Notes: generated by a model from the letters alone, not told the origin. Shown: positions 26,635-36,344, counted from the first letter of the stretch. The stretch is DNA of 64,000 nucleotides from Blastochloris sulfoviridis (GCF_008630065.1 NZ_VWPL01000003.1:124001-188000); one strand, 5' to 3'. Numbers and translations are program-made.

Positions 26635-26946
26635 TCATTCCTTGCGCAACAGTCCGCCCGGCTCCTCGACCAGACCGGCCAGTGCCGCGGGCAGGTCCGC
26701 CGCCTCCACCTGCGACAGCGCCTTCAGGATCTTGGCCGCCTCGGTGCGCCGGCCGGGGCGCATCACCAGGATCACCGTCTCGGCGCCGCCGACGCAACCG
26801 GGATCGCCGCAGGCCAGTTCCGTCACCGATACGGTCGCGGCCTCCGGCAGTGCGAGATAGTCGCGCGTCAGCTCGGCGATGCGCCGGGCGGCATCGCGCC
26901 CCTCGCCCTCGATGCCGCCGCGTCGGGTGAAGAAGAACCGCGCCAT
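26635..26946 (-). CDS. Small conserved-looking protein of unknown function
   Basis: I do not recognise this 103-aa protein. It begins MARFFFTRRGG, followed by a basic-acidic helix. The middle has a cysteine pair (LACGDPGCVGGAET) that could bind a metal, and the C-terminal half looks helical. No signal peptide is present. It lies 61 bp upstream of the phosphatase gene on the same strand, so they may be cotranscribed, and it is divergent from hisZ. Confidence 0.6.
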   Translation of the reverse strand: MARFFFTRRGGIEGEGRDAARRIAELTRDYLALPEAATVSVTELACGDPGCVGGAETVILVMRPGRRTEAAKILKALSQVEAADLPAALAGLVEEPGGLLRKE

Positions 26947-27106
26947 GCTGCCTCGCTCGATCCCCGGACTCGGCTGCCCGCGCCGGTGCGTAATAGTGTA
27001 ACAAATCAGCGCCGGCCAGCCGATCCATTCATCGTAAGCCCAGAAGCGCCGTCGCGCCCGTCGCCGGGCTTTGCTAAGAGAGCGGCAAACGGGGCAAAAG
27101 ACAGGC

Positions 27107-28249
27107 ATGGACGGTCCGACCACTGCGGCGTCTGCCGGCGAGACGCCGGGACAGGCTCTGCTCACCCAGTTCGAGCGCGCCGGCTACCGCCACGTGGCGC
27201 CGGCCATTCTGCAGCCGGCCGACGTGTTCTTCGACCTTGCCGGCGAGGAGATGCGTCGGCGCATCTACCTCACCACCGACGCGGGCGGGCGCGACTGGTG
27301 CCTCCGGCCCGACCTGACCATTCCGGTGTGCCGCGACCACATCGCCACGGGCCGGCTGGCCGAGCCGGTCGGCTACAGCTATCTCGGCCCGGTCTTCCGC
27401 TACCGTGGCGACGCACCGGGCGAATTCCTGCAGGCCGGCATCGAATCGCTCGGCCGGCGCGACCGCGAGGCGGCCGACGCCGAGGTGCTGGCGCTGGGCT
27501 GCGAGGCGGCCGCCCAGTTCGGGGTGGCCCATCCCCGCATCTCGATCGGCGACCGCAGCCTGTTCGCCGGCCTGGTCGATGCGCTCGACCTGCCGCCGCA
27601 ATGGCGCCGCCGCCTGCTGAAGGACTTCAACCGCACCGGCTCGCTGCGCGAGGCGCTCGATCTGCTGGCGACCCCCGGCCCGACCATGCCCTATGCCGGC
27701 GTGCTCGCCGCGCTGGCCGGCCAGGATCCGGCGGCTGCCCGCGAGGTGGTCACCGACCTCCTGTCGATCGCCGGCATCAGCACGGTCGGCGGCCGTTCCG
27801 CCGGCGAGATCGCCGAGCGCTTCCTCGAACAGGCAGCGCTTGGCGCCACCGGTGCCGTGCCGGCCTCGGCGCTCGGTGTGATCGAGCAGTTCCTGGAGAT
27901 TTCGGGCGACCCCGACGAGGCGGCGGACGCGCTGCGCACGCTGGCGCGCGAGGCCGGCATCGACATGTCGCCCTCCATCGACGCCTTCGAGCAGCGCACC
28001 GGCTTCTTCGCCGCCCAGGGGCTCGAAGTGTCGTCCATGCGGTTTTCGACCTCGTTCGGCCGCGGCCTGGAGTACTACTCCGGCTTCGTGTTCGAATTGC
28101 ACGACCCCGACAATCCCGAGCCCGGCCCCTTGGTGGCCGGCGGGCGCTATGACGAGCTGTGCACGCTGCTCGGCAGCCCGGCGCCGGTGGCGGCGGTCGG
28201 GCTCGCCTGCTGGATCGATCGACTCACCGCGGCAGGAGGCGTGGCATGA
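27107..28249 (+). CDS. hisZ: ATP phosphoribosyltransferase regulatory subunit HisZ
   Basis: The 380-aa product is a histidyl-tRNA-synthetase-like protein with motif 2-like [17 protein letters not shown] and a [14 protein letters not shown] segment, but no anticodon-binding domain. HisZ forms a complex with HisG and makes the first step of histidine synthesis sensitive to histidine. It overlaps hisG as ATGA. The start was taken at MDGPTTAA because the earlier frame is not conserved-looking; the Shine-Dalgarno is weak. Confidence 0.92.
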   Translation: MDGPTTAASAGETPGQALLTQFERAGYRHVAPAILQPADVFFDLAGEEMRRRIYLTTDAGGRDWCLRPDLTIPVCRDHIATGRLAEPVGYSYLGPVFRYRGDAPGEFLQAGIESLGRRDREAADAEVLALGCEAAAQFGVAHPRISIGDRSLFAGLVDALDLPPQWRRRLLKDFNRTGSLREALDLLATPGPTMPYAGVLAALAGQDPAAAREVVTDLLSIAGISTVGGRSAGEIAERFLEQAALGATGAVPASALGVIEQFLEISGDPDEAADALRTLAREAGIDMSPSIDAFEQRTGFFAAQGLEVSSMRFSTSFGRGLEYYSGFVFELHDPDNPEPGPLVAGGRYDELCTLLGSPAPVAAVGLACWIDRLTAAGGVA

Positions 28250-29226
28250 GCAATTCCGCCCCGCTGGTGCTGGCCGTTCCCTCCAAGGGCCGGCTGCAGG
28301 AGAACACCCACGCTTTTTTCGGCCGCGCCGGCATGGCGCTGGTGCAGGCGCGCGGCGCCCGCGACTATCGCGGCGCGCTGGCCGGCGTGCCCGGCGTCGA
28401 GGTGGCGTATCTATCGGCCTCCGAGATCGCCCGCGAGATCGCCTGCGGCTCGGTGCATTTCGGCGTCACCGGCGAGGATCTGGTGCGCGAATCGATCCCC
28501 GAGGCGGACTCCCGCGTGGCGATGGTGACGCCGCTCGGCTTCGGCCACGCCAATGTCGTGGCCGCGGTGCCGCAGGCCTGGATCGACGTCGCCACCATGC
28601 ACGACCTCGACGACGTCGCCACCGCCTTCCGCGCCCGACATGGGCGCAAGTTGCGCGTCGCCACCAAGTACGTGAACCTGACCCGGACCTTCTTCGCCGG
28701 GCACGGGCTGGTCGACTACCGCATCGTCGAAAGCCTGGGCGCCACCGAGGGCGCGCCGGCCACCGGCGCCGCCGAGCTGATCGTCGACATCACCACCACC
28801 GGCGCGACGCTGGCCGCCAATGCCCTCAAGGTGCTCGACGACGGGGTGATGCTGCGCTCGGAGGCGAACCTCGTCGCCTCGCTCACCGCCACCTGGTCGG
28901 ACGACAACCGCGCCGCCGCCGCCGCCATTCTCGACCGCATCGCCGCCGAGGCGCTGGCGCGCTCGGTGCGCGAGGTGCGGGCGCGTTTCGCAGCGCTCGA
29001 CGCCGGCATGGTGGACGAGGCGAAGGCGCGCTTCAAGGTCACCGCGCCGCTCGGCGCGCCGACCTCGACCGGCATGGTGACGCTGCACTGCCCGCCCAAC
29101 ACCATCCACGCCCTGGCCGTTTACTTGCGCGAGCGCGGGGCCGAGGCGGTGACGGTGGCGCCGATCGAGTACGTCTTCACCGCCGGCAACCCGCTGTGGG
29201 AGACGCTTCAGGCGCGGCTGGGGTAG
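28246..29226 (+). CDS. hisG: ATP phosphoribosyltransferase catalytic subunit HisG
   Basis: The 326-aa enzyme condenses ATP and PRPP in the first step of histidine synthesis. It has the [11 protein letters not shown] start, and [18 protein letters not shown] as the PRPP-binding region. At 326 aa it is well above the roughly 210-230 aa of typical short HisG proteins that need HisZ; the extra C-terminal 100 residues resemble the long-form regulatory domain. Its TAG stop overlaps the first base of a family A repeat. Confidence 0.93.
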   Translation: MSNSAPLVLAVPSKGRLQENTHAFFGRAGMALVQARGARDYRGALAGVPGVEVAYLSASEIAREIACGSVHFGVTGEDLVRESIPEADSRVAMVTPLGFGHANVVAAVPQAWIDVATMHDLDDVATAFRARHGRKLRVATKYVNLTRTFFAGHGLVDYRIVESLGATEGAPATGAAELIVDITTTGATLAANALKVLDDGVMLRSEANLVASLTATWSDDNRAAAAAILDRIAAEALARSVREVRARFAALDAGMVDEAKARFKVTAPLGAPTSTGMVTLHCPPNTIHALAVYLRERGAEAVTVAPIEYVFTAGNPLWETLQARLG

Positions 29227-29325
29227 AGCATTCTCCGCAAAAGTGGGAACCGGTTTTGCGAAAGAGAATGCGACAACTCAAGAACGTGGAGCGTCCGCTT
29301 GATCCAATCAGGTCGGCGGACGCTC
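29226..29325. repeat. Family A interspersed repeat, copy 1
   Basis: GAGCATTCTCCGCAAAAGTG starts the element, AACCGGTTTTGCG lies inside, and CGGCGGACGCTC ends it. It fills the convergent gap between hisG and the Pat-like gene. The hisG stop is formed at its left edge. Confidence 0.9.
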
Positions 29326-29332
29326 CAGAGCC

Positions 29333-32053
29333 CTACTCCGCCGCCGCGGCGCCGGCCTGATCGATCTCGAAGGTGACGATCTTCAGGCTGTTGTCCTCGG
29401 CGTCGTCATGCACCTCGAAGCCGAGCTTCTGGCACATCGCGATCATGGTGGTGTTCTCGCGCAGCACCTGGCCCTTGACGCGCTTGAACCCCTCGTTCTT
29501 GGCGTAGTCGATGATCCGCTGCATCAGGAGCCAGCCGAGGCCCCGCCCCTTCAACTCAGAGCGCAGCAGGATGGCGTATTCGCCGGTCTCGTGGTTCGGG
29601 TCGGCGTGCAGGCGCACCACGCCCCACAGCTCGCCGGTGTCCTCGTGGATGGCGGCGAACGCCACCGCGCGGGCGTAGTCGAGCTGGGTCAGCTTGGCGA
29701 TGAAGGCGTGGGTGAACTCCTTGATCGGCGCGAAGAAGCGCAGCCGCAGGTCCTCCGCCGTCACCCGCTTGAGGAAATCGGGATAGAGCTTCTCGTCCTC
29801 CGGCCGCACCGGCCGCACCAGGATGCGCGTGCCGTCGCGCAGCACCTCGTTGCGCTCCCACTGCTTCGGATAGGGGCGGATGGCGAGGCGCGGATTGGAG
29901 TAGCCGCGCAGCTTGGGGCAGGGCTCGACGGCGATCTTGGCGTCGAGCACGATGACGCCGCGCTCGTCGGCGATCAGCGGGTTGAGGTCGATCTCGCGGA
30001 TCTCGGGGATGTCGGCGGTGAGCTGCGACAGCTTGACCAGCACCAGCGCCACCGCGTTGCGGTCGGCCGGCGGCTGGCCGCGCCAGCCATTGAGCAATTT
30101 GTCGACCTTGGTCTCGGCCATCAGTTCGAAGGCGAGCTTCATGTCGAGCGGCGGCAGCGCTAAGGCCTTGTCGTCGAACAGCTCGACCGCGGTGCCGCCG
30201 CGGCCGAACACCACCACCGGGCCGAACACCGGATCGTCGGTGATGCCGGCGATCAGTTCGAGCCCATAGGGCCGGTTGACCATCGGCTGCACCACGACGC
30301 CGTCGATGCGCGCGTCCGGACGCAGCTTGGCCACCCGCGCCAGCATGCCGTAGGCGGCATCCTCCACCGCGTCGGCGGAGGTCAGGCCGAGCCGGACGCC
30401 GCCGACGTCGCTCTTGTGCGGCAGGTCTTCCGACAGCACCTTGATGACGCAGCCACCGCTGACCGGCAGCAGCCGTTCGGCGGCGATGCGCGCCTTGGCC
30501 GGCGTCTTCGCCACCTCGGCGGCGGCGCAGGGGATGCGATAGGCCTCCAGCACCCGCGCCACCGATTCGGGATCGAGCCAGCGCCGGCCGGCGGCGAGCC
30601 CGCTGGCGACGGCGGCGCGGGCGGCGGCCACGTCCGGCTCGAACTCCTCGGGCAGCGAGGGCGGCGTCTCGATCGCCGCCTCCTGGGCCTGCGAGTAGCG
30701 CACCACATGCATGAAGCCGTCGACGGCATCGTGCGGCGTCACATGGAGCGGGATCTTGGCGGCCTCGAAAATGTCGTGCAGCTCGCCATTCTGGCCGAGC
30801 CAGGCGGCGAGCACCGGCTTCGGCCGGTACGAGGTCTTGCGGTGCTGCTCCACGGCGCCAACCACCGCGGAAGCGGCCTCCTTGGCGTCGGCAAGTGCGG
30901 TCGGCGCGCTCATCATCAGCACCGCGTCCACCCCGGGATCGGCCAGCAGCGCCTCGAGGCTGCCGCGGTAGCGTGCCCCGCCGCCGCCGGCGCCGAGATC
31001 GACCGGATTGCTGCGCGAGGCCCGCTCCGACAGCACGCTGCCGAGCCGCTCCAGCGTCGCCGGTGCCAGCGTCGCCGGCACGCCGCCGCGCTCCACCAGC
31101 CGGTCGAGCGCCAGGATCGCCGGCCCCACGCCGTTCGAGGCGACGGCGAGGCGGCGCCCCTGGAACGGCTTCAGCCGCGACAGCGTCTCGGCTGCATCGA
31201 ACATCTCGCCGAGATCGCGCACCCGGAGCAGGCCGGCGCGCCGGAAGGCGGCGTCATAGACCGCGTCGGCGCCGGCAAGCGAGCCGGCATGCGAGGAGCG
31301 GCGCACGGAATCGTGCGACAGGCCGGGCTTGATCACCACCACCGGCTTGGAGCGTGCCGCCGCCCGCGCCGCCGACATGAACTTGGCGGCATCCTGGATC
31401 GCCTCGACATAGAGCAGGATGGCGCGGGTCTTGTAGTCGAGCGCGAACCAGTCGAGCAGGTCGGAGAAATCGACGTCGGCCATGTCGCCGGTCGCGACCA
31501 CCGCCGAGAAGCCGATATTGTGGCGGTTGGCCCAGTCGACGATGGTGGTGATCACCGACCCCGACTGCGACACCAGCGCCAGGTCGCCGGCCTCCATGGG
31601 GGCCGCGCCGATCGAGGCGTCGAGCTTGGCGCGCGGCACGGTGACGCCGATCGAATCCGGCCCGATGATGCGCATGCCGAAGGGACGGGCGATCCGGATC
31701 ACCTCCTCGCGCAGCCGGGCCACGCCCTCCGGCCCGCCATCGGCGCCTGTGGTGATGATGACGCAGCCCTTGGTGCCCCGCTCGGCGAACTGGCGGACGA
31801 GATCGGGCACGGTCGGCAGCGGCGTGGCGATGACGGCGAGATCGGTCTTTTCGGGCAGGTCGGCCACCGATGCGTGGCACGCCAGCCCGTCTATCTCCGC
31901 ATAGTTCGGATTGACCAGCGACAGCCGGCCGGCGAAGCCGGCGCGTCGCAGATTGTTCAGCACCACGTGGCCGACCGAGTGCGGCTGCGGGCTCGCACCC
32001 GCCAGCACGACGGACTTCGGCGCGAACAGCGTATCGAGTCGGTAGATGCTCAT
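29333..32053 (-). CDS. Pat-like protein: NDP-forming acyl-CoA synthetase domains fused to GNAT acetyltransferase
   Basis: The 906-aa product has a CoA-binding domain (about 1-130), a succinyl-CoA-synthetase-like flavodoxin domain (about 130-460) and an ATP-grasp part (about 490-715). A C-terminal GNAT domain (about 740-895, with LRSELKGRGLGWLLM) completes it. This is the layout of Salmonella Pat (YfiQ), which acetylates lysines of acetyl-CoA synthetase. Here the phosphorylated His of ADP-forming synthetases appears to be kept (RRSSHAGSLAG, His255). A GGCAGGC sequence precedes the ATG at 32053. Confidence 0.88.
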   Translation of the reverse strand: MSIYRLDTLFAPKSVVLAGASPQPHSVGHVVLNNLRRAGFAGRLSLVNPNYAEIDGLACHASVADLPEKTDLAVIATPLPTVPDLVRQFAERGTKGCVIITTGADGGPEGVARLREEVIRIARPFGMRIIGPDSIGVTVPRAKLDASIGAAPMEAGDLALVSQSGSVITTIVDWANRHNIGFSAVVATGDMADVDFSDLLDWFALDYKTRAILLYVEAIQDAAKFMSAARAAARSKPVVVIKPGLSHDSVRRSSHAGSLAGADAVYDAAFRRAGLLRVRDLGEMFDAAETLSRLKPFQGRRLAVASNGVGPAILALDRLVERGGVPATLAPATLERLGSVLSERASRSNPVDLGAGGGGARYRGSLEALLADPGVDAVLMMSAPTALADAKEAASAVVGAVEQHRKTSYRPKPVLAAWLGQNGELHDIFEAAKIPLHVTPHDAVDGFMHVVRYSQAQEAAIETPPSLPEEFEPDVAAARAAVASGLAAGRRWLDPESVARVLEAYRIPCAAAEVAKTPAKARIAAERLLPVSGGCVIKVLSEDLPHKSDVGGVRLGLTSADAVEDAAYGMLARVAKLRPDARIDGVVVQPMVNRPYGLELIAGITDDPVFGPVVVFGRGGTAVELFDDKALALPPLDMKLAFELMAETKVDKLLNGWRGQPPADRNAVALVLVKLSQLTADIPEIREIDLNPLIADERGVIVLDAKIAVEPCPKLRGYSNPRLAIRPYPKQWERNEVLRDGTRILVRPVRPEDEKLYPDFLKRVTAEDLRLRFFAPIKEFTHAFIAKLTQLDYARAVAFAAIHEDTGELWGVVRLHADPNHETGEYAILLRSELKGRGLGWLLMQRIIDYAKNEGFKRVKGQVLRENTTMIAMCQKLGFEVHDDAEDNSLKIVTFEIDQAGAAAAE

Positions 32054-32229
32054 TGCCTGCCCATCGTTCGGGCGCGCATCGCGCGCACCAGGGTTCTGGT
32101 CCGGTGGCCCGATCCTGACATCCGCATCCGCGGACATCCGGTCAGCTCGGCCCACAGTACATTGAATCTGTGGATGAAATTCTTCCGACTCTCGGGTGTC
32201 GGACGTCGGATTTCGTCCACCTGAGCGCC

Positions 32230-32322
32230 CGCCGATCCGACGACGCCAGATCGGACGCTCCAACTTGCTGCGTTATCACATTCTCTCAGGCAAAACCGGT
32301 TCCCAAGTCTGCGGAGGATGTC
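32230..32322. repeat. Family A interspersed repeat, copy 2 (reverse, degenerate)
   Basis: Reverse orientation: AGATCGGACGCTCCAACTTG, then GCAAAACCGGTTCCCAAGTC and GCGGAGGATGTC. It is less conserved than the copies elsewhere. Confidence 0.75.
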
Positions 32323-32351
32323 CGAAGCTCGCGTTCTGATACGAACTGATA

Positions 32352-32470
32352 CGAAGTCCGGCTGATCAAGCCGGAGCTTCGTATTCCGCTCGCCGAAAAT
32401 CCCGTTTTCGAACACGGATTTCTCGGCGAGATCGTTTCCGGTATCCCGAAGAGAACAACCCGAAACCGTA
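32352..32470. repeat. Family B interspersed repeat, copy 3
   Basis: TCCGGCTGATCAAGCC at the left, the CGCCGAAAATCCC hairpin arm in the middle, and ATCGTTTCCGGTATCCCG to CCGAAACCGTA at the right. It lies 30 bp from family A copy 2. Confidence 0.85.
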
Positions 32471-32809
32471 TGACGCACATACGTTCAAGAAGACCGGCCC
32501 CCACCAAGCATGGAAAACGCTCGACTGGATGAAGGCCGCCACTTGGTACCCGTATATCTGGGAAATGACACCAGCGGACTCACCTGCGTGGGGTCAAACC
32601 GATCCAGACATCTGCGGATGCCGATGGCGGCCGGGCCGGTCCCGCGCCCGCCGCCCCGCGGCGGGACGCCCCAAGCCGTTGGCCTGTCCCGCGAAAGCTG
32701 GTCCCTCGCGCCAAATCGCCTGCTGCGAAGCCGAAACCTCGGGCAACCCGGCCAAGCACGCCGGCACCTCGCGGATCCGCCACGAGGCGCTGGCGTGCGG
32801 AAGAGACGG

Positions 32810-33637
32810 TCAGTGCGACAGCAGCACCGGCAGCGTCATGGCGTCGAGGATGCCGCGCGTCGCCCCGCCCAGCACGAATTCGCGCAGCCGCGAGTGGCCA
32901 TAGCCGCCCATCACCAGGAAATCGGCCCCCGAATCGGCGGCGTAGGACAGGAGCGTCTCGCCGATGCCGCCGGCCTCGGAAATGCGCTTGACCTCCACCT
33001 TGATGTCATGCCGGGCCAGATGCTGGGCGACGTCGGCGCCCTGCACCTCGCCGGCCTTGGGCCGCTCGCCGGAGACCATCACCACCTCGACCCGCGTGGC
33101 CTTGGTCAGGAAGGGCAGCGAATCGGCGCAGGCCCGCGCCGCCTGGCGGCTGCCGTCCCAGGCCACCACCACCCGCTCCAGCGTGATCCCGGCGGTCTGC
33201 ACATAGGGCACCACCAGCACCGGGCGCCCTGCCTCGAACAGCGCACCCTCGACCACCAGATCCTCGGCGCCGAGCGAATCGGGCTCGGCCTGGGTGACGA
33301 TCGACAGGTCGAACAGCCGGGCGAGGCGGCCGAACACGTCGCCCGACACGGGAACGCCGGCATCAAGGATCCGGGTTCCGCCGTGCAGGTCGGCCAGCCG
33401 CAGGCCCTCCTGGAACCGCGCCGCGGGCGCCGCGGCGGCCTTCACGCTCTGCTGCTTCTGGGCGGCGATCAGCTCGGCCGGAATGGTGCCGAATACGCTC
33501 GGCGGAATGACCGGCTCGTAGGCGAAGGCCACTCCGGTGAGCGAAGCGCCGAACAGCGCCGCCACCGAAAGGGAGAAGTCGGCTCCCGGGTCGCGGCGCT
33601 CTCCGGGCGAAAGATGCACGAGGATATCCTTGATCAT
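32810..33637 (-). CDS. Universal stress protein, tandem-Usp type
   Basis: The 275-aa product is long enough for two Usp domains. The N-terminal one (MIKDILVHLSPGE) is divergent. The C-terminal one keeps the ATP-binding pattern GGYGHSRLREFVLGG. Usp proteins are cytoplasmic and are induced by stress; the exact role is unknown. The ATG at 33637 excludes an N-terminal extension that would run into a family A repeat. Confidence 0.88.
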   Translation of the reverse strand: MIKDILVHLSPGERRDPGADFSLSVAALFGASLTGVAFAYEPVIPPSVFGTIPAELIAAQKQQSVKAAAAPAARFQEGLRLADLHGGTRILDAGVPVSGDVFGRLARLFDLSIVTQAEPDSLGAEDLVVEGALFEAGRPVLVVPYVQTAGITLERVVVAWDGSRQAARACADSLPFLTKATRVEVVMVSGERPKAGEVQGADVAQHLARHDIKVEVKRISEAGGIGETLLSYAADSGADFLVMGGYGHSRLREFVLGGATRGILDAMTLPVLLSH

Positions 33638-33683
33638 GGCAGGCCTCGCTGTCCGACGCGACGATGCAATCGCACGATAAAGT

Positions 33684-33789
33684 CTAGAGCATTCTCCGCA
33701 AAAGTGGGAACCGGTTTTGCGGAAGAGAATGCGACAACTCAATAACTTGGAGCGTCCGCCTGGTTCAACGAGATCGGCGGATGCTCTAG
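33684..33789. repeat. Family A interspersed repeat, copy 3 (complete)
   Basis: A full copy with both CTAG-bearing ends: CTAGAGCATTCTCCGC at the left and GCGGATGCTCTAG at the right, so the element is a terminal inverted repeat of about 106 bp. Confidence 0.9.
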
Positions 33790-33823
33790 CGCGGCCCGCC
33801 CCGCAGGAACACCTCATACGACA

Positions 33824-33920
33824 TCCGGCCGATCAAGCCGGAGCCTCACATTCGGCTCAGCGAAAATTCCCCCTTCGGAACAAGGGTTTTCGGCAAGCCT
33901 GGCTATCGGCAAACCTGTAT
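33824..33920. repeat. Family B interspersed repeat, copy 4 (degenerate)
   Basis: TCCGGCCGATCAAGCCGGAG at the left and a damaged central hairpin (AGCGAAAATTCCCCC with GGGTTTTCGGC). The right end is lost. Confidence 0.7.
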
Positions 33921-34388
33921 CCAGGTGGTCCGCGCGCGATTTCGGGCCCCGCCGTCACCGGCACAGGCTGTGCAGTCGCGCGATCAGGCCGGGGGGGGGA
34001 GAAAAAGACACGTCGCGGCCGTTCCGGGGGAGAACGGCCGCGACGACAGTTTCGTCACCGCCCGGAGGAGGAGCGGCGGAATCCCCGGAACCTGGCCGTG
34101 AGGGGGGTCGGCCAACGTCCTGTCCCGGCATTCACGCGAGCTTACGAACGGTCCGCCTGGCCGGATCACCCGGCCCTGCCGCATTCACGCGGACGTGAAG
34201 TGAGCCGGCCATCGAAATGGCGGCAGGCCCAGGCAAGACCGCCGGCAGAGCGGGCTGCGAGCCCGACAGGCCACGGCACCGGACAGAGCAGGCCCGCCAC
34301 GCCGGATGTGCCTGCCCAAGGCTGCCGCCCGCCGCATCAAAACGAAATCCGGCCCCGCGGGCTGACATTGCGTCGCGGCCGCCCTTAA

Positions 34389-34458
34389 TCCTCTCGTCAA
34401 ACAGGGATTTCCGGCCAAACCGTTTCCGCTGCCGGCGAACTGGCCACCCGGAAACCAT
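34389..34458. repeat. Family B interspersed repeat, copy 5 (right half)
   Basis: Only the right part is visible: ACAGGGATTTCCGGCC, then AAACCGTTTCCGCTGCCGG and CACCCGGAAACC. Confidence 0.6.
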
Positions 34459-34498
34459 GTGATAAGGTCGCCCCGCCGTCCGGTGAACACCCAAGATC

Positions 34499-35521
34499 AT
34501 GTCAACAGTACCCGCCCCGAACACCGCCTCCGCCGCCGAGGCGGGTCTTTCGATCGTCGTCCCGGTCTACAACGAAGCCGCCAACCTGCCGGCGCTGCAT
34601 GCCCGCCTTGCGGCGTTGGCCGCCGGATTTGCCGCAAAGCGCGGCCTGGCGGTCGAGATCGTCTATGTCGACGACGGCTCGCGCGACGCCTCGCTCGCCG
34701 TGCTGCGCGGCCTGCCCAATGACGGCGTCGACCTCCAGGTGGTGTCGTTCTCGCGCAATTTCGGCAAGGAGGCGGCGCTGGTCGCCGGCCTCGACCATGC
34801 CAGCAAGGGTGCGGTGCTGTTCATGGACGCCGACGGTCAGCACCCGCCGGACATGGTGGAGCATCTGGTGTCGCTGTGGCTCGACGACGGCTACGACGTC
34901 GCCTTCACTGCCAAGGCGCACCGGCGCAACGAACCGGCGCTGCGGCGCCTGTTCGTGCGCACCTTCTACGCCCTGCTGAACTGGGGCGCGCGCCACCAGA
35001 TCCCCCCCGACGCCGGCGATTTCCGTCTGCTGTCGCCGCGCGCCGCCGCCGCACTGCGCCAGCTTCCCGAACGCAACCGCTTCTTCAAGGGCTTGTCGAG
35101 CTGGATCGGCTTTCGGCAGATCTGCGTGCCCTACGAGCCGGCCGAGCGCATCCACGGCGTCTCGAGCTGGAGTTTCCAGTCGCTGGTCGGCCTGTCGATC
35201 GAGGGGCTGACGTCGTTTTCGGTGGCGCCGCTGCGCGTCGCCAGCGTGTTCGGCTTCGCCATGGCCGGCGGCGCGTTTGTCTTCGGCCTGTGGATCATCC
35301 TGGAAAAGCTGATCTGGGACATTGCGGTTCCCGGCTATGCTTCGCTTATGGTGGCCATCATCATCATCGGCGGGGTGCAGCTCATCGTGATCGGCGTGAT
35401 GGGCGAGTACATCGGCAAGATCCTCTCCGAGCTGAAGGCCCGCCCGATCTATTTCATCGCCGAGCGCGAGGTGCGCCAGGCCGCGCCCGGTGCCAGGACA
35501 CCGCCCGGAGCCGACGCATGA
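34499..35521 (+). CDS. Polyprenyl-phosphate glycosyltransferase, GT2 family (ArnC/GtrB/FlmF2-like)
   Basis: The 340-aa product has a GT-A catalytic domain (about 15-235: SIVVPVYNEA, VYVDDGSRD, DADGQHPPD) and two C-terminal transmembrane segments (about 243-300). This is the layout of enzymes that load a sugar onto undecaprenyl phosphate. It overlaps the next gene, a YdjC/NaxD-type deacetylase, as ATGA. In Francisella and Bordetella an equivalent pair makes the aminosugar donor for lipid A modification, which suggests the same here. Confidence 0.85.
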   Translation: MSTVPAPNTASAAEAGLSIVVPVYNEAANLPALHARLAALAAGFAAKRGLAVEIVYVDDGSRDASLAVLRGLPNDGVDLQVVSFSRNFGKEAALVAGLDHASKGAVLFMDADGQHPPDMVEHLVSLWLDDGYDVAFTAKAHRRNEPALRRLFVRTFYALLNWGARHQIPPDAGDFRLLSPRAAAALRQLPERNRFFKGLSSWIGFRQICVPYEPAERIHGVSSWSFQSLVGLSIEGLTSFSVAPLRVASVFGFAMAGGAFVFGLWIILEKLIWDIAVPGYASLMVAIIIIGGVQLIVIGVMGEYIGKILSELKARPIYFIAEREVRQAAPGARTPPGADA

Positions 35522-36342
35522 AACGCATTCGACTGGTGGCCGACGACTATGCATTGGCGCCCGGCGTCTCTGCCGCGATCCGCGACCTCGCGGCGGCCGG
35601 GCGGCTGTCGGCGACCTCGGTGATGACCGTGGTGCCGGGCTTCCGCATCGAGGCGGCGCGGCTGCGCGATACCGTCACGCCCCGGCCGTTCGGCATCGGC
35701 CTGCACCTGACCCTCACCGGCCCGTACCACCCGCTCTCGGTCAATTTCGCCCCGGTCACCCGCGCGGGCACGTTTCCCGACCTGCCGGCGCTGATGGCGC
35801 TGGCCTTTGCCGGCCGCCTCAAGCCGGCCGTCATCCGCGCCGAGATCGAGGCCCAGCTCGATGCCTTCGCCGTCGCCTTCGGCCGGATGCCCGACCATGT
35901 CGACGGCCACCAGCACGTGCAGCTCCTGCCCACGATTCGCGGCATCGTGCTGGATGTCGTCGCCGACCGCCTGCACGGCGCCTGGGTGCGCCAGTGCGGA
36001 CGGGCCGACGCGCCGCGCAACCTGTTCCGCGATCCCAAGGGAACGGTGCTGGCGCACCTGTCGCGCGCGTTCAAGTCGCGCGCCGCGACCCGCGGCATCC
36101 GGGTCAACCCGGCCTTCGCCGGCGCCTATCTCTACCAGCCGGAGGCCGACTTCGCGGCCCTGTTCCCGGGCTTCCTCGATGCGCTGCCGGATGGCGGGGT
36201 GGTGATGTGCCACCCCGGCCATGTCGATGCCGAGCTGGTCGCCCGCGACCCGCTGACCAGCCACCGCGAGGCGGAGTTCGCCTTTCTCGCCAGCGACGGG
36301 CTGGCGGCGGCGCTGGCCGCGGCGGGGGCTGAATTGCAGTAG
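35518..36342 (+). CDS. YdjC/ChbG/NaxD-family carbohydrate deacetylase
   Basis: The 274-aa product has the family's metal and catalytic residues: Asp-Asp in RLVADDYALAPGVS, and the His pair in DHVDGHQHVQLLP. A second His (GGVVMCHPGHVD) lies near the C-terminus. These enzymes remove acetyl groups from N-acetyl sugars. Coupled to a GT2 that probably acts on undecaprenyl phosphate, it is best explained as a NaxD-like deacetylase of a lipid-linked N-acetylhexosamine. A ChbG or HpnK role cannot be excluded. Confidence 0.85.
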   Translation: MKRIRLVADDYALAPGVSAAIRDLAAAGRLSATSVMTVVPGFRIEAARLRDTVTPRPFGIGLHLTLTGPYHPLSVNFAPVTRAGTFPDLPALMALAFAGRLKPAVIRAEIEAQLDAFAVAFGRMPDHVDGHQHVQLLPTIRGIVLDVVADRLHGAWVRQCGRADAPRNLFRDPKGTVLAHLSRAFKSRAATRGIRVNPAFAGAYLYQPEADFAALFPGFLDALPDGGVVMCHPGHVDAELVARDPLTSHREAEFAFLASDGLAAALAAAGAELQ

Positions 36343-36344
36343 GG

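Larger units (their letters stand above)
32054..32809. other. Gene-free region with one A and one B repeat
   Basis: Apart from the two repeats listed separately, I see no supported gene in these 756 bp. Short open frames from 32510 on have no codon pattern or homology that I recognise and run against the repeat remnants. Confidence 0.5.
33638..34498. other. 861-bp gene-free region with three repeat pieces
   Basis: It holds family A copy 3 and family B copies 4 and 5. The stretch 33925-34385 between them has a G-run (CCGGGGGGGGGA near 33992) and no supported coding frame on either strand. It may be the remains of a lost gene, but no homology is recognisable by eye. Confidence 0.5.

Noticed and set aside
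32510-33745. A 411-aa plus-strand gene over the universal stress protein
   Set aside because: It is antisense to a well-supported Usp gene and has no recognised domain.
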